64,000 bases of DNA. It comes from Stappia sp. 28M-7. Its GTDB lineage: Bacteria > Pseudomonadota > Alphaproteobacteria > Rhizobiales > Stappiaceae. Shown one piece after another: positions 1 through 10,688 of the stretch (its first letter is position 1; every line of letters starts with the position of its first letter). The notes beneath the pieces are model-generated. The model did not search any database, was not told where the DNA came from, and was given only the letters and a program-made list of their open reading frames with translations. Made by a program: the position numbers and the translations under genes. The stretch spans positions 4,340,001 to 4,404,000 of the forward strand of contig NZ_JACMIA010000001.1 of NCBI RefSeq assembly GCF_014252955.1, read 5' to 3'.

Positions 1-210
1 GGCGCGGATTCTTTTGAAAGGTTCGGGCCCGCCCGGGAGACCTTCTCCCGCCGGCCCCCTCAAGGATAGGCATCGCGCCGGGCGCCGGGGCAGGCGTATG
101 GCTGCGAGAAGCAGGGACGGGCCGCGAAACGCGGCCCGCAAGAAGGAACGTAGCGGCTGCTGCGCCGACGGGCGCTGGCGGTGGCTTTCGAGCACGACGA
201 GAAGGACGGA
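1..210. other. upstream region of the M23 peptidase gene, no gene seen
   Basis: No convincing coding frame was seen on either strand. The only local structure I noticed is a short inverted repeat at 34-50 (CGGGAG, five-base loop, CTCCCG) with no T tract. The right end carries the ribosome binding site of the M23 gene. The promoter of that gene is probably here or to the left of the window. Confidence 0.5.
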
Positions 211-2181
211 ATGCATCTCGGCGCGACACACCGCAATTCTCTGGACCTTGGCGACGAACCGCCGCTCATGGTCCATGACGAGCGCGACCAGCTTCCCGAC
301 CGCCGCAGGGTCAGCCTGCGCTGGCTGACCGGCTCGGTCCTGACCGGTCTCACCTCGGTGACCCTGATGGGCGGTGCCCTGTTCGCGGCGCTCGACGGAC
401 AGTACCAGGTCTCCGCAGCCCCCTCGCGGGGCGACCAGCCGGAAGCGACGACCTCGCGCGTTGTCGGCGGCAACGGGTCCACCAAGGGCGACCGCGTCAT
501 TCGCGCCGCCGCGCAATATTCCAACCGGCATGTCATCCCGGTCTCGACCCTCAACCGCATCGACGGCCGCGATCATATCAAGCTGCGCCCCTATGCGCTG
601 GTCACCGCGACGCTGGCCACCCGCGCATCGCGCGAGGCCTCGGAGGAGATCCCTCCGTTCAATCCGTTGCAGCTGTTCTCCGATGCCAACGTGATCCCGG
701 CCCGCGCCGTCAGCGATGCCGTCTATGACGCCCGTGTCGAAGGCGAAGTGACGATCAGCACCCGGGACTTTCCGGTCGACAATCCCCTGGCCACCACCGA
801 TGGCGGCTATGAGGAGCTGGAGATCGAGCAGTTCGTGCGCCAGTCGGCACACTTCCTGTCGGGCAACGCGGTGAGCGATGCCAGCGGCCCGGTCATCGAC
901 CCCGGCCGGTTCGACTTCAACCTGGCGCAGCAACCCGAACTGTCGCGCCTCAGCGTTCGGATCACTCCGGAAAACGTCTCCTTCGTCTCCAAGAGCGAAG
1001 CCTCGGACATTTATGCCGGCATGGAAGAGAAGATCGTGCCGGTAACGGGCGAAGAGAGCTTCCAGGAAGAGCTGATGGCGAACTATGCCACGGAGGAGGA
1101 AGCGGCCAGCATCGTCGACGCCTTCGCCCGCGAGTTCGGGATCGAGAAGCTCGACATGGGCCAGCGGCTGCGCATCGCCCTTGCGCCGAGCCCGGACGAG
1201 ACCGGCCGCTTGCAGCCGCAGCGCGTCAGCCTCTATGCCGATACCGAGCACCGCGCGACGATCGCCCGCTCAGACACCGGCGAGTTCGTCTCCGCGCAGG
1301 CACCCGACACGTTCCTGGCGGACGCCTTTGCCGAGGCCGACCGGGTCGGCTATGCCGGCACCACCCCGACCATCTACGACAGTCTCTACCAGACGGCCCT
1401 GGAGCAGGAGATGCAGCCGGAGATGATCTCCGATCTGGTGCGCATCTTCTCCTTCGACGTCGACTTCAAGTCACGGGTCAAGCCGGGCGATTCCTTCGAG
1501 GTCTTCTACGGGCTCGAACAGGACAGCGACAACGTTCCGGCCGAAATCCTCTATACGGCACTGACCACGCGCAGCACGGCGCGCCGCTTCTACCGCTTCC
1601 GCACGCCCGACGACGGCTTGGTCGACTTCTATGACGAGACAGGAAAGAGCGCGAAGAAGTTCCTGATGCGCAAGCCGCTGTCCGGCGGCCAGTATCGTTC
1701 CGGCTTCGGCATGCGCCGCCACCCGATCGTCGGCGTGATGCGGCTGCACAGTGGCGTCGACTGGTCGGCTCAGCGCGGAACGCCGATCATGGCCGCCGGC
1801 AATGGCGTCGTGACCAAGGCGCGGTGGGTCTCCGGTTATGGCCAGCGCATCGAGATCCAGCATGCCAATGGCTACGAGACCACCTACAGCCACCAGACGA
1901 GCTTCGCCGACGGCATCCGCGAAGGCGTCAAGGTGCGCCAGGGCCAGGTAATCGGCTATGTCGGCTCGACCGGCCTGTCGACCGGCCCGCACCTTCACTA
2001 CGAGGTCAAGGTGAACGGCCGCTTCGTGAACCCGATGCGTATCCGCCTGCCGCGCGGCCGCGTGCTGGAGGGCGACCTGCTGGCGGCGTTCCACCGCGAG
2101 CGCGAGCGCATCGACGCACTTGTCGAGCGTGCCGCCGGCCCTTCGCGCATCGCTTCGGCCTCGGCCTCGGCGATCAACTGA
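211..2181 (+). CDS. M23 family peptidoglycan endopeptidase with N-terminal membrane anchor
   Basis: This 656-residue envelope protein probably cleaves peptide cross-links in peptidoglycan. A hydrophobic segment near residues 40-60 acts as signal or anchor. The C-terminal M23 (LytM/peptidase M23) domain shows the zinc motifs HSGVD (H513, D517) and HLH (H594, H596), so it looks catalytically complete. The long middle part contains the LysM/OapA-like linker regions common in this family, which I could not assign in detail. I chose the ATG at 211 because AAGGA lies just upstream. A GTG at 181 in the same frame would add ten residues. The gene ends in a bidirectional terminator shared with clpB. 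Confidence 0.9.
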   Translation: MHLGATHRNSLDLGDEPPLMVHDERDQLPDRRRVSLRWLTGSVLTGLTSVTLMGGALFAALDGQYQVSAAPSRGDQPEATTSRVVGGNGSTKGDRVIRAAAQYSNRHVIPVSTLNRIDGRDHIKLRPYALVTATLATRASREASEEIPPFNPLQLFSDANVIPARAVSDAVYDARVEGEVTISTRDFPVDNPLATTDGGYEELEIEQFVRQSAHFLSGNAVSDASGPVIDPGRFDFNLAQQPELSRLSVRITPENVSFVSKSEASDIYAGMEEKIVPVTGEESFQEELMANYATEEEAASIVDAFAREFGIEKLDMGQRLRIALAPSPDETGRLQPQRVSLYADTEHRATIARSDTGEFVSAQAPDTFLADAFAEADRVGYAGTTPTIYDSLYQTALEQEMQPEMISDLVRIFSFDVDFKSRVKPGDSFEVFYGLEQDSDNVPAEILYTALTTRSTARRFYRFRTPDDGLVDFYDETGKSAKKFLMRKPLSGGQYRSGFGMRRHPIVGVMRLHSGVDWSAQRGTPIMAAGNGVVTKARWVSGYGQRIEIQHANGYETTYSHQTSFADGIREGVKVRQGQVIGYVGSTGLSTGPHLHYEVKVNGRFVNPMRIRLPRGRVLEGDLLAAFHRERERIDALVERAAGPSRIASASASAIN

Positions 2182-2224
2182 CGCTCGGCTCCGCTCCGCG
2201 AGCCCATGATCGAGACATGCAAAA

Positions 2225-2257
2225 AGGCCCGGGCATCGCTGCCCGGGCCTTTGTCTT
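2225..2257. terminator. bidirectional rho-independent terminator between M23 gene and clpB
   Basis: A perfect 10-bp stem (2225-2234 with 2241-2250, GC-rich) surrounds a six-base loop. It is flanked by TTTGTCTTT on the right and by AAAAA on the left, which reads as a U tract for the leftward clpB transcript. It therefore serves both convergent genes. Confidence 0.85.
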
Positions 2258-2279
2258 TGGTGCGCCGTGGAACGACCGG

Positions 2280-4883
2280 TCAGGCCGCGGCGCTCGCCGA
2301 TCCCGCCACCTCGAAGAGCAGGCGGTCGGATCCAGCGCTCGCTTCGACCGTCTGGCCGTCGGCAACACGCCCGCCCAGGATCATCTCGGCCAGCGGATCC
2401 TGCACCTCGCGCTGGATCACCCGCTTCAGCGGCCTTGCGCCATAGGCAGGGTCGTAGCCCTTCTCGGCCAGCCAGTCGCGGGCGCTGGCATCGAGCACCA
2501 GTCCGATCTTCCGGTCGGCAAGCAGCGTCTCCAGCCGCTTGAGCTGGATGTCGACGATCGCTGCCATCTGCGAGCGCTGCAGGCGGTGGAACAGGATCTG
2601 GTCGTCCAGCCGGTTGAGGAATTCCGGCCGGAACGACGAGCGCACCACAGCCATCACCTGGTCCCGCACCGCCGAGGAGTCTTCCCCGTCCGGCTGAGCC
2701 ACCAGATACTCGGCCCCCAGGTTGGAGGTGAGAACGATCAGCGTGTTGCGGAAGTCGACCGTCCGGCCCTGGCCATCGGTCAGCCGCCCGTCGTCGAGCA
2801 CCTGCAGCAGCACGTTGAACACGTCGCCATGGGCTTTCTCGATCTCGTCGAACAGCACGACCTGATAGGGCCTGCGCCGGACCGCCTCGGTCAGCGCGCC
2901 GCCCTCCTCATAGCCGACATAGCCGGGAGGTGCGCCGATCAGCCGGGAAACCGAGTGCTTCTCCATGTATTCCGACATGTCGAGGCGGACCATCGCCGTC
3001 TCGTCGTCGAACAAGAACTCGGCCAGCGCCTTGGTCAGCTCGGTCTTGCCCACGCCGGTCGGCCCGAGGAACAGGAACGAGCCGATCGGCCGGTTCGGGT
3101 CCTGCAGGCCTGCGCGCGCACGGCGCACGGCGGTGGACACCGCATGCACCGCTTCCTGCTGGCCGATGACGCGCCGTGCCAGCTCGTCTTCCATGCGCAG
3201 CAGCTTCTCGCGCTCGCCTTCCAGCATCTTGTCGACCGGGATGCCGGTCCAGCGGGAGACCACATGGGCCACATGGTCCGTGGTCACCGCTTCCTCGACC
3301 ATCGCCCCATCGGTGCCGCCGCGCTCCTCGGCCTCGGCAAGGGCCCGCTCCAGCCCCGGAATGACGCCATAGGCGAGCTCGCCCGCCTTCGCCAGGTCGC
3401 CCTGACGCTGCGCCTTCTCCAGGTCGATGCGGGCCTGCTCCAGCTGCTCCTTGAGCTTCTGTTCGGACGACAGCTTCTCCTTTTCGCCCTGCCAGCGGGT
3501 GGTGAGGGCATCCGACTCCTCTTCCAGGTCCGCCAGTTCGCCTTCCAGCTTGTCCAGCCGGTCGCGGGCCGCCGGGTCGGTCTCCTTCTTGAGAGCCTCG
3601 CGCTCGATCTTCAGCTGGATGATCCGCCGGTCGAGCTCGTCCAGTTCCTCCGGCTTGCTGTCGACCTGCATGCGCAGGCGGCTCGCCGCCTCGTCGATGA
3701 GGTCGATCGCCTTGTCGGGCAGGAACCGGTCGGTGATGTAGCGGTTCGACAGGGTCGCGGCCGCCACCACGGCCGAATCCGTGATTCGCACCCCGTGGTG
3801 AAGCTCGTACTTCTCCTTGATGCCGCGCAGGATGGATATCGTGTCCTCCACCGTCGGCTCATCGACGAAGACGGGCTGGAAGCGCCGCGCAAGCGCTGCG
3901 TCCTTCTCCACATACTTGCGGTACTCGTCGAGGGTCGTGGCACCGACGCAATGCAGCTCGCCGCGCGCAAGCGCCGGCTTCAGCAGGTTGGAGGCATCCA
4001 TCGCGCCATCCGCCTTGCCGGCACCGACAAGCGTGTGCATCTCGTCGATGAACAGGACGATGCCGCCGGCCGCCGACTGAACCTCGGACAGCACGGCCTT
4101 GAGCCGCTCCTCGAATTCGCCGCGATACTTCGCACCCGCGATCAGCGACCCCATGTCGAGCGCAAGCAGCTTCTTGTCCTTCAGGCTCTCCGGCACGTCG
4201 CCGTTGACGATTCGCAGTGCGAGCCCCTCGGCAATGGCCGTCTTGCCGACGCCCGGATCGCCGATCAGCACCGGGTTGTTCTTGGTCCGGCGCGACAGGA
4301 CCTGCATGGTTCGCCGGATCTCGTCGTCACGGCCGATCACCGGGTCGAGCTTGCCGTCCCGGGCGACCTGCGTCAGGTCGCGCGCATATTTCTTCAGCGC
4401 GTCGTACTGCCCTTCCGCCGAGGCGCTGTCGGCCTTGCGCCCCTTGCGCAGGTCGTTGATCGCCTCGTTGAGCCGGACAGCCGTGACCCCGCCATCGGCG
4501 AGCGCCTTGCCGGCAGCGCTGTCCTTGATGATCGCCAGCGCGACCAGCAACCGCTCGACGGTGACATAGGAATCGCCCGCCTTCTCGGCGAGCTTCTCGG
4601 CCTGGTCGAACACCTGCGCCAGAGCCGGCGCCAGATACAGCTGACCGCCGCCGCCCGAGACCTTCGGGAGACCGGCAAGCGCCTTTTCGGTGGCTGCCAG
4701 CACGTCGCGCGAGCGCCCGCCCGAACGGTCGATCAGACCGGCCGCGAGCCCTTCGGGATCGTCGAGCAGAACCTTCAAGAGGTGTTCGGGCGTGAACTGC
4801 TGGTGAGACTGTCCCAGCGCCTGGGTCTGCGCCGACTGGACGAAGCCCCTCGCCCGTTCGGTGTATTTCTCGAAATCCATCAT
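2280..4883 (-). CDS. clpB: ATP-dependent disaggregase ClpB
   Basis: ClpB is a cytosolic Hsp100 that threads aggregated proteins through its hexameric pore together with DnaK. The 867 residues match the family length. Domains in order: Clp N-domain (about 1-145), AAA-1 with Walker A GDPGVGKT at 208-215 and Walker B near 279, coiled-coil M domain (about 410-530), and AAA-2 with Walker A GPTGVGKT at 607-614, followed by the ClpB D2-small domain. The start [10 protein letters not shown] is typical. It stands alone between two terminators, consistent with its own stress-controlled promoter. Nothing is missing. Confidence 0.97.
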   Translation of the reverse strand: MMDFEKYTERARGFVQSAQTQALGQSHQQFTPEHLLKVLLDDPEGLAAGLIDRSGGRSRDVLAATEKALAGLPKVSGGGGQLYLAPALAQVFDQAEKLAEKAGDSYVTVERLLVALAIIKDSAAGKALADGGVTAVRLNEAINDLRKGRKADSASAEGQYDALKKYARDLTQVARDGKLDPVIGRDDEIRRTMQVLSRRTKNNPVLIGDPGVGKTAIAEGLALRIVNGDVPESLKDKKLLALDMGSLIAGAKYRGEFEERLKAVLSEVQSAAGGIVLFIDEMHTLVGAGKADGAMDASNLLKPALARGELHCVGATTLDEYRKYVEKDAALARRFQPVFVDEPTVEDTISILRGIKEKYELHHGVRITDSAVVAAATLSNRYITDRFLPDKAIDLIDEAASRLRMQVDSKPEELDELDRRIIQLKIEREALKKETDPAARDRLDKLEGELADLEEESDALTTRWQGEKEKLSSEQKLKEQLEQARIDLEKAQRQGDLAKAGELAYGVIPGLERALAEAEERGGTDGAMVEEAVTTDHVAHVVSRWTGIPVDKMLEGEREKLLRMEDELARRVIGQQEAVHAVSTAVRRARAGLQDPNRPIGSFLFLGPTGVGKTELTKALAEFLFDDETAMVRLDMSEYMEKHSVSRLIGAPPGYVGYEEGGALTEAVRRRPYQVVLFDEIEKAHGDVFNVLLQVLDDGRLTDGQGRTVDFRNTLIVLTSNLGAEYLVAQPDGEDSSAVRDQVMAVVRSSFRPEFLNRLDDQILFHRLQRSQMAAIVDIQLKRLETLLADRKIGLVLDASARDWLAEKGYDPAYGARPLKRVIQREVQDPLAEMILGGRVADGQTVEASAGSDRLLFEVAGSASAAA

Positions 4884-4939
4884 GACCTCCAGATCCGGCC
4901 GCCCCCCGCAGCGAAGCGGCCTTTTCGGAATGCGGACCC

Positions 4940-4967
4940 GTCATGGCATCCGCACGGCCCCTCAAGG
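4940..4967 (-). promoter_or_regulatory. possible RpoH (heat-shock) promoter of clpB
   Basis: On the minus strand CTTGAGG is followed about 13 bases later by CCATGAC. This resembles the sigma-32 pattern CTTGAAA / CCCCATNT but does not fully match it. Transcription from it would begin about 50 bases before the clpB start. The weak match and GC-rich context make this tentative. Confidence 0.3.
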
Positions 4968-5040
4968 GCCGTACCCAGCATATAGTGTTGCATTTCGAGC
5001 ACAAAAGAGGGGGAGAGTGCGGATAGCTGCGCCGCAACGC

Positions 5041-5072
5041 AAAAGGGCCGCAGCATGGTGCCGCGACCCTTT
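5041..5072 (-). terminator. terminator of the DUF4167 gene
   Basis: On the minus strand a 13-bp stem with two G-T pairs (5043-5071, loop CCA) is followed by TTTT. It lies 43 bp past the stop codon of the DUF4167 gene. Confidence 0.75.
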
Positions 5073-5113
5073 CGAAACTCTGGCGTCAGGGAGCCCTGGC
5101 GTACCGGCGAGGG

Positions 5114-5905
5114 TCAAGCCTCTGTCGCGGCCGGCTCGGCTTCCGCCGGCTTTCGGCTGCGCGGAGCGCGCCGGGCCCGCGGCTTCTTCTCTTCGGCAGC
5201 TTCGCCGGAACCTTCGGCCTCGGCCGCAGGCTGGGCACTGCCGTTCGCCGCTTCGTCCGAAGCATCGCCTTCGCCCTGGGCGGTGCGGCTGCGGCGCAGA
5301 CCACGACCACGAGCACCGCGCACACGGCGCCGGCTGCGGTCGTCGCCTTCGCCCTCGCCCTCGGTGCCGTCATCGTCGCTGTCGGCGCTCTCGCCGGGCA
5401 GCGACTTGCTGTTGATCACCGGAATGTCGTCGACGAAAGGCTGCGGAGCATCCACCGGCATCACCGACTTGCCCGAAGGGGCTGCCGCCTCACGATCCCG
5501 GTCGCGGCGCTCACCGCGGTCATGACGCTCGCCGCGCTCGCTGCGCTCGGTGCGATCATGACGCTCGGCGCGCTCCGCACGCTCGTTGCGCTCCTCGAGC
5601 TCGTCCGCCTCGTCCTCTGCCTCGTCGCCACGCGGCAGAACCACGGGCTGATGCATGCTCTGCTGAGCTGCGGCGATGATGCGCAGGTAATGCTCGGCGT
5701 GCTGGAGATAATTCTCGGACATCACGCGGTCGCCGGCAGCGGCGGCGTCGCGCGCCAGCTGCTGGTACTTCTCGGCGACATGGTGCGCGGTCCCGCGGAT
5801 CTTCACATCGGGGCCGTTGGACTCATAGGTCCGCGAAAGCGGATTCGGTCCCTTGCGGCCACCACGACCGCGGATGCGCTTGTTGCTCTGATTTCCTGGT
5901 CTCAT
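5114..5905 (-). CDS. DUF4167 domain protein with arginine/glutamate-rich tail
   Basis: This 263-residue protein has an N-terminal DUF4167 domain (about residues 1-85), which is typical of Alphaproteobacteria. It begins MRPGNQSNKRIRGRGGRK and includes a helical stretch reading AEKYQQLARDA. No biochemical function is established to my knowledge. The basic start and later low-complexity segments suggest nucleic-acid or ribosome contact, which is inference. Residues about 115-155 are a repetitive run of ER, DR and HDR units; the last third is acidic then Ala/Arg/Pro-rich. The start at 5905 was chosen over an upstream in-frame ATG at 6064 because the conserved domain begins here. It lies downstream of prmC after a 405-bp gap. 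Confidence 0.88.
   Translation of the reverse strand: MRPGNQSNKRIRGRGGRKGPNPLSRTYESNGPDVKIRGTAHHVAEKYQQLARDAAAAGDRVMSENYLQHAEHYLRIIAAAQQSMHQPVVLPRGDEAEDEADELEERNERAERAERHDRTERSERGERHDRGERRDRDREAAAPSGKSVMPVDAPQPFVDDIPVINSKSLPGESADSDDDGTEGEGEGDDRSRRRVRGARGRGLRRSRTAQGEGDASDEAANGSAQPAAEAEGSGEAAEEKKPRARRAPRSRKPAEAEPAATEA
5500..5620. repeat. short imperfect tandem repeats encoding Glu-Arg/Asp-Arg units
   Basis: Within the DUF4167 gene the DNA repeats a degenerate unit resembling GACGCTCGCCGCGCTC. This gives the alternating charged peptide made of ER, DR and HDR steps. Boundaries are approximate. Confidence 0.6.
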
Positions 5906-6310
5906 TCTGCCGTTAACTCTCAAGAACGGCGACCGGCAAATCCGGTCAGGAGTCCGGTCCACCATCGGGACCGGCGCCATGAAACGCAACTGCACAAGGC
6001 CTGTGTTGCGTGGGCCGATCAAGACAGACCTTCGGCGGGACGCGATACGACTGACGCCGTTCATTCCCGCTGGATTTTAAGGGTTCATCTTGAACAGACC
6101 GATGCCGAGCAACCCCGGGACCATCTGGTCCACCGGGCATCTTTGCCGACGGTTAGTTCCGTCGTGCGATGCGAGATCTGGCCGGAACGAAAACTATCGT
6201 ACTGCCTACCCGTGGCTTCGAATGCCACCCCCGTCGGGTCTCGGCGAGGTGAACCTAGCCCTTTCCGCCAGGTTTTCCAAGCGTCTTTTTCACAAGCACT
6301 GTATCTGCCG
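5906..6310. other. 405-bp gap between prmC and the DUF4167 gene, probable leader/promoter region
   Basis: No coding frame with family resemblance was seen. On the minus strand there are small inverted repeats (for example GTGGC / GCCAC near 6208-6226) but no clear terminator after prmC and no strong promoter match. It is most likely the promoter and untranslated leader of the DUF4167 gene. Confidence 0.5.
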
Positions 6311-7192
6311 CTATTTTGCAACACATGCTGCGCGCACAACCCGATCCTGCCCGGCAAGATCTTGAAATACTTGAATATCCTCAAGACCGGCCGATCTGGC
6401 CATTTCCGACACGGCCCCTGCCTGCGATGCACCGATTTCCAGAAAAAGCGGCGCGAATCGTCCAAGCAGTGCCCGCGTCTGAGGCAGGATCACCCGGTAG
6501 GCATCCAGACCATCTTCGCCGGCAAACAAGGCAGCGCGGGGATCGTGGTCCCTCACCTCTCGGGAGAGCTGAGATTCTTCCGTAAGGGAAATATAGGGCG
6601 GATTCGAGACAAGGAAATCCATGCCCGGCGCGAGCATCGAGGCAAAGTCTCCCAGACACGGCAGGAACCGCTCGCCGACGCCGTTCCGCACGGCGTTGTC
6701 GCGGGCCGTTGCCAGCGCCCCCGGCGCCATGTCCGTGGCCACGGCAACCGCGTTCGGCAGCTCGCTGAGCAGGGCGATGGCGATAGCCCCGCTTCCCGTG
6801 CCCAGATCCGCGAACCGGTAGGGATGCTCACGCCCCTGCGCGCCTGCGCACCAGTCGAGGACCGCCTCCACCAGGCGCTCGGTGTCGGGACGCGGCTCCA
6901 GCACGTCGCACGACAGGGCGAAGGTCAGCCCCCAGAATTCGCGAAGGCCCAGGATGCGGCCGACCGGCTCGCCAGCCAGCCGCCGGGCGATATGACTGAG
7001 CGCCCGCGCGAGCTCCTCGTCTGTGAGCTCGCGGTCGGGATCGGTAAGGGGAACGACCGGCTCCACACCGGCGGCTGCGGCAACCAGAAGCCGCGCGTCC
7101 AGCGCCGCCGTCTCCACGCCCGCCGCCACAAGGCGCGCCCGCGCCTCGCGGCAGAGCGCGCCGATCCGACGGTCGTCCGGACCTGCGCTCAC
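6311..7192 (-). CDS. prmC: peptide chain release factor N5-glutamine methyltransferase PrmC
   Basis: PrmC (HemK) methylates the glutamine of the GGQ motif of release factors RF1 and RF2 using S-adenosylmethionine in the cytosol. The 293 residues fit the family. The N-terminal helical substrate domain (about 1-90) is followed by a Rossmann methyltransferase domain with the SAM motif [13 protein letters not shown] and the catalytic NPPYI motif. The start is GTG, and the GTGA overlap with the stop of prfA (7189-7192) implies translational coupling with its own substrate. That gene order is the standard one. Confidence 0.96.
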   Translation of the reverse strand: MSAGPDDRRIGALCREARARLVAAGVETAALDARLLVAAAAGVEPVVPLTDPDRELTDEELARALSHIARRLAGEPVGRILGLREFWGLTFALSCDVLEPRPDTERLVEAVLDWCAGAQGREHPYRFADLGTGSGAIAIALLSELPNAVAVATDMAPGALATARDNAVRNGVGERFLPCLGDFASMLAPGMDFLVSNPPYISLTEESQLSREVRDHDPRAALFAGEDGLDAYRVILPQTRALLGRFAPLFLEIGASQAGAVSEMARSAGLEDIQVFQDLAGQDRVVRAACVAK

Positions 7193-8262
7193 AGTCCTTC
7201 CGCCGCCAGCAGGGTTGCCTGATGGTCGAGCGCCAGCGGCTCGATCACATCGTCCAGCGCCTCGCCGCTGACCACCTCGGGGAGCTTGTAGAGCGTCAGG
7301 CCGATCCTATGGTCGGTCACCCGGCCTTGCGGAAAGTTGTAGGTGCGGATGCGTTCGGACCGGTCGCCCGACCCCACCTGCAGCCGGCGCGCCTCGGTCC
7401 GCTCGCTCGCCAGCCTTGCGCGTTCCTCGTCGAAGATGCGGGCGCGCAGCAGCTGCAAGGCCTTGGCCTTGTTCTTGTGCTGCGAGCGCTCGTCCTGCAC
7501 CGCCACCACGATGCCGGTCGGCATATGAGTGATGCGCACGGCCGAATCGGTGGTGTTGACGTGCTGGCCGCCGGCGCCCGAGGCGCGGAACGTATCGATG
7601 CGCAGATCCGCATCGTTGATCTGGACGTCGACGTCCTCGGCCTGCGGCAACACCGCCACCGTCGCCGCCGAGGTGTGGATGCGCCCGCCCGATTCCGTCT
7701 CCGGCACGCGCTGCACCCGGTGGACGCCCGATTCGAACTTCAGCCGGGCGAAGACCTGGTCGCCGGTCACCGACGCGATCACTTCCTTGAAGCCGCCAAC
7801 CTCGCCCTCGCTCGCCGAAACGATCTCGACCTTCCAGCCTTTCAGCTGCGCATAGCGCTGATACATGCGGAAAAGATCGCCGGCAAAGAGCGCCGCCTCG
7901 TCGCCGCCGGTTCCAGCCCGCACCTCGAGGATGACGTTGCGATCGTCCGCCACATCCTTGGGCAGAAAGCCGATGCGGACCTCCTGCGCCAGCGCCTCGA
8001 CGCGTTCGCGCAAGTCGTCCAGCTCGAGCTCGGCAAGCTCGCGCATTTCCGCATCCGCCGCCGGATCGGTAAGCATCGCCTCCACGCCCGCCAGCTCTTC
8101 CTCGGCCTTGCGCAGCGCCGTGATCCGCGCGGCCAGCGGCTCCAGTTCGGCATAGTCGCGCGACAGGCGGACATAGGTCTGCGGGTCCGGATTCTGGCTC
8201 ATCCGGTATTCGAGTTCGGCGACGCGCGTCAGCAGCGCATCCAGTTTTTCCGCCGGGATCAT
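7189..8262 (-). CDS. prfA: peptide chain release factor 1 (RF1)
   Basis: RF1 terminates translation at UAA and UAG codons on the ribosome. The 357-residue protein has the usual helical domain 1, the codon-recognition domain and the peptidyl-hydrolysis motif GAGGQHVN about two thirds along. The start at 8262 gives the typical N-terminus [11 protein letters not shown]; the frame is open further upstream but that extension lacks family resemblance. It is followed by prmC with a four-base overlap and preceded by ptsP at a distance of 73 bp. Confidence 0.97.
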   Translation of the reverse strand: MIPAEKLDALLTRVAELEYRMSQNPDPQTYVRLSRDYAELEPLAARITALRKAEEELAGVEAMLTDPAADAEMRELAELELDDLRERVEALAQEVRIGFLPKDVADDRNVILEVRAGTGGDEAALFAGDLFRMYQRYAQLKGWKVEIVSASEGEVGGFKEVIASVTGDQVFARLKFESGVHRVQRVPETESGGRIHTSAATVAVLPQAEDVDVQINDADLRIDTFRASGAGGQHVNTTDSAVRITHMPTGIVVAVQDERSQHKNKAKALQLLRARIFDEERARLASERTEARRLQVGSGDRSERIRTYNFPQGRVTDHRIGLTLYKLPEVVSGEALDDVIEPLALDHQATLLAAEGL

Positions 8263-8335
8263 GGCGTTACGATCCTCAAGGTTCGGGAAAAGAAGCCCTT
8301 GCGGGCAAGGCAGGCCCTTCGGGGAGGCAGCCTCG

Positions 8336-10606
8336 CTACAAGGCAACGTCCGTGTCGGACGCAAAGGCGCGCAGGAAGCCACGGATATCGGCGGCGGCCG
8401 CCGGCTCGTCGAGACGCGGCAGCAGGCGCGTCGCCAGCCGGCCGACATCGAGCGTGCGGACCATCGCCTTTACCGGGCCGAGAGCCGACGCCGACATCGA
8501 AAGGCTGCGATAGCCCAGCGCCGCGAGCGCCATCGCCTCCAGCGGCCGTCCGGCGATCTCGCCGCACAGCGTGACCGGGGTGGCATAGGCCTTGGCCTTG
8601 TCGACGATATGCTTCAGCGCCCGCAGGAAAGCAGGGCTCATCGTGTCAAAGCGGCCCGCAACCCGGGTGTTGCCCCGGTCGACGGCACTGAAGAACTGGA
8701 ACAGATCGTTCGAGCCGATCGAGACGAAGTCCACCGCCTGGAACAGCTCGTCGAGCTGGTAGAGGAGCGAAGGCACCTCGATCATCACCCCGAGCATCAG
8801 CCGCTCGGGAACCGGATAGCCGTGGCGGCGCAGGTGCTTCATCTCGCGCTCGACCACGCCGCGGGCGCGGTGGAACTCGGCAACCTCGGTCACCATCGGG
8901 AACATCAGCTTCAGATCGCGCCCGGCAGCGGCATGCAGCAGGGCCCGGACCTGGGTGCGCAGGATCCCCGGACGATCAAGGCCGAAGCGGATCGCCCGCC
9001 AGCCCATGGCCGGGTTCTCTTCCTGGATCGCCCGCAGGTAAGGCAGTACCTTGTCGCCGCCGATATCCAGCGTGCGGAAGGTCACGGGCCGTCCACCCGC
9101 TGCATCCAGCACCTGGCGGTAATAGTCGCGCTGCTCGCTCATCCGCGGAAAGGCGGAGGCGACCATGAACTGCAGCTCGGTGCGGAACAGCCCGACGCCG
9201 CTCGCCCCCGATTCGGCAACCGCCGGCAGGTCGACCAGCAGGCCGGCATTCAGCTGCAGCGAGACATCCACCCCGTCGCGGCTGATCGAGGGCTTGTTGC
9301 GCAGCCGCCGGTACTGGGCCTGCCGGCGAGCGCGGAAGCGGACCTTCTCCGCATAGGCATTCTCGATGTCGGTTGCCGGCCGCAGATGCACCTGGCCGCT
9401 CTCGCCGTCGACGATGATCGGATCGCCGGCCTCGGCGAGGCTGACGAGATTGTCCGCAAGTCCCACCGCCGCGATGCCCAGGGCCCTCGCGACGATGGTG
9501 ACATGGCTGGTGGGACCGCCCTCCTCCAGCGCGATGGCGCGCACCCGGTCGCGGCCGTAGTCGAGCAGCTCCGCCGCGCCCATGTTGCGGGCGATGATCA
9601 CCGCGTCCTGCGGCAGGCTCTCCGACAGCGGCCCGTGCTGGCGGCCCATGAGCTCGCGGATCAGACGATGCGCGAGATCGTCGAGATCGTGCAGACGCTC
9701 GCGCAGATAGGGGTCGGTCTGGCGCAGCATGCGCGCGCGCGTGTCCGACTGCACCTTCTCCACCGCCGCCTCTGCGGTCAGGCCGTTGTTGATCGCTTCC
9801 TCGATCTTCCGGATCCAGCCCCGGTCATGGGCGAACATCCGGTACGCCTCGAGCACGTCGCGATGCTCGCCGTGCTGGGCGAAGTCGCCGGAATTCAGCA
9901 GATCGTCGAGCGAGATCCGCAGCCGGTTGATAGCCCGCTCCAGCCGCTCCAGCTCGGCGCCCGCATCCTCGGCGATCAGATTGGTGACCACGACGCGCGG
10001 CTCGTGCAGCACCACATGGCCAAGGCCCACGCCGTCGGACAGGGCAACGCCCTGGAAATGCATGGGACGGGTCAGGTCGAGCTTGGTGCCTTGCTGGACG
10101 ATGGCTTCCAGCTCGCCGGCGGCGACCATCTCGGCGATCACCATCGCCGTGGTCTGCAGCGCCTCCACCTCGTCCTCGAAATAGGTCCGGTGCGACTGGT
10201 TCTGGACGACGAGCACGCCGAGCGTCCGCCCGGCGCGCAGGATCGGCACGCCGAGGAAGGAGTTGTAGGCCTCCTCACCCGTTTCCGGGCGATAGGCAAA
10301 GGCGGGATGCGCCTGGGCGTTCGGCAGGTTGAGCGGCCGCGCATCGGCGGCGATGAGGCCGACAAGGCCTTCGCCGACCTTCAGGCTGGTCTTGTGGACG
10401 GCATCGCGGTTGAGGCCCTCGGTGGCATAGAGCTCGAGGACGCCATCGGCACGCAGGATATAGACCGAGCAGACCTCGGCCACCACGTTGGCCGCGATCA
10501 GGACTACGATCTTGTCGAGCCGCTCCTGTGCGTTGATCGGCTCCGCCATGACCTCGCGGAGGCGCCGCAACAGCACGCGCGGCCCTGCGAGAGTGCTCCG
10601 CATCAC
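8336..10606 (-). CDS. ptsP: phosphoenolpyruvate-protein phosphotransferase PtsP (enzyme I-Ntr)
   Basis: PtsP takes phosphate from phosphoenolpyruvate and starts the nitrogen-related phosphotransfer chain (PtsP to NPr to EIIA-Ntr), a regulatory rather than sugar-transport cascade. The 756 residues carry an N-terminal GAF domain (about 20-160) that may sense nitrogen status. Then come the enzyme I N-domain, the swivelling domain with the phosphorylated histidine in GGPTSH (H368), and the C-terminal PEP-binding barrel with the LCGEIAG cysteine motif. It sits between lysC and prfA on the same strand, a common rhizobial order. Confidence 0.95.
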   Translation of the reverse strand: MMRSTLAGPRVLLRRLREVMAEPINAQERLDKIVVLIAANVVAEVCSVYILRADGVLELYATEGLNRDAVHKTSLKVGEGLVGLIAADARPLNLPNAQAHPAFAYRPETGEEAYNSFLGVPILRAGRTLGVLVVQNQSHRTYFEDEVEALQTTAMVIAEMVAAGELEAIVQQGTKLDLTRPMHFQGVALSDGVGLGHVVLHEPRVVVTNLIAEDAGAELERLERAINRLRISLDDLLNSGDFAQHGEHRDVLEAYRMFAHDRGWIRKIEEAINNGLTAEAAVEKVQSDTRARMLRQTDPYLRERLHDLDDLAHRLIRELMGRQHGPLSESLPQDAVIIARNMGAAELLDYGRDRVRAIALEEGGPTSHVTIVARALGIAAVGLADNLVSLAEAGDPIIVDGESGQVHLRPATDIENAYAEKVRFRARRQAQYRRLRNKPSISRDGVDVSLQLNAGLLVDLPAVAESGASGVGLFRTELQFMVASAFPRMSEQRDYYRQVLDAAGGRPVTFRTLDIGGDKVLPYLRAIQEENPAMGWRAIRFGLDRPGILRTQVRALLHAAAGRDLKLMFPMVTEVAEFHRARGVVEREMKHLRRHGYPVPERLMLGVMIEVPSLLYQLDELFQAVDFVSIGSNDLFQFFSAVDRGNTRVAGRFDTMSPAFLRALKHIVDKAKAYATPVTLCGEIAGRPLEAMALAALGYRSLSMSASALGPVKAMVRTLDVGRLATRLLPRLDEPAAAADIRGFLRAFASDTDVAL

Positions 10607-10640
10607 CCGTCAGATCCTTTCCGCACCACCGTCATGGGCC

Positions 10641-10660
10641 CGCGGGCCCGAAGGCCCGCG
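10641..10660 (-). other. stable hairpin in the lysC-ptsP spacer
   Basis: An 8-bp perfect GC stem (10641-10648 with 10653-10660) closes a four-base loop that reads TTCG on the transcribed strand, an especially stable tetraloop. No T tract follows. It may therefore protect or process the mRNA rather than end it. Confidence 0.45.
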
Positions 10661-10688
10661 TCGCGAGGCGGCAGGTGCCGCGGATCGC

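Noticed and set aside
181-210. GTG at 181 as start of the M23 peptidase
   Set aside because: No ribosome binding site; the ATG at 211 has AAGGA at good distance.
1824-4985. Very long plus-strand open frame opposite clpB
   Set aside because: It lies antisense to the complete clpB gene and is rich in His, Arg and Gln, with no family resemblance. GC-rich codons keep the opposite frame open.
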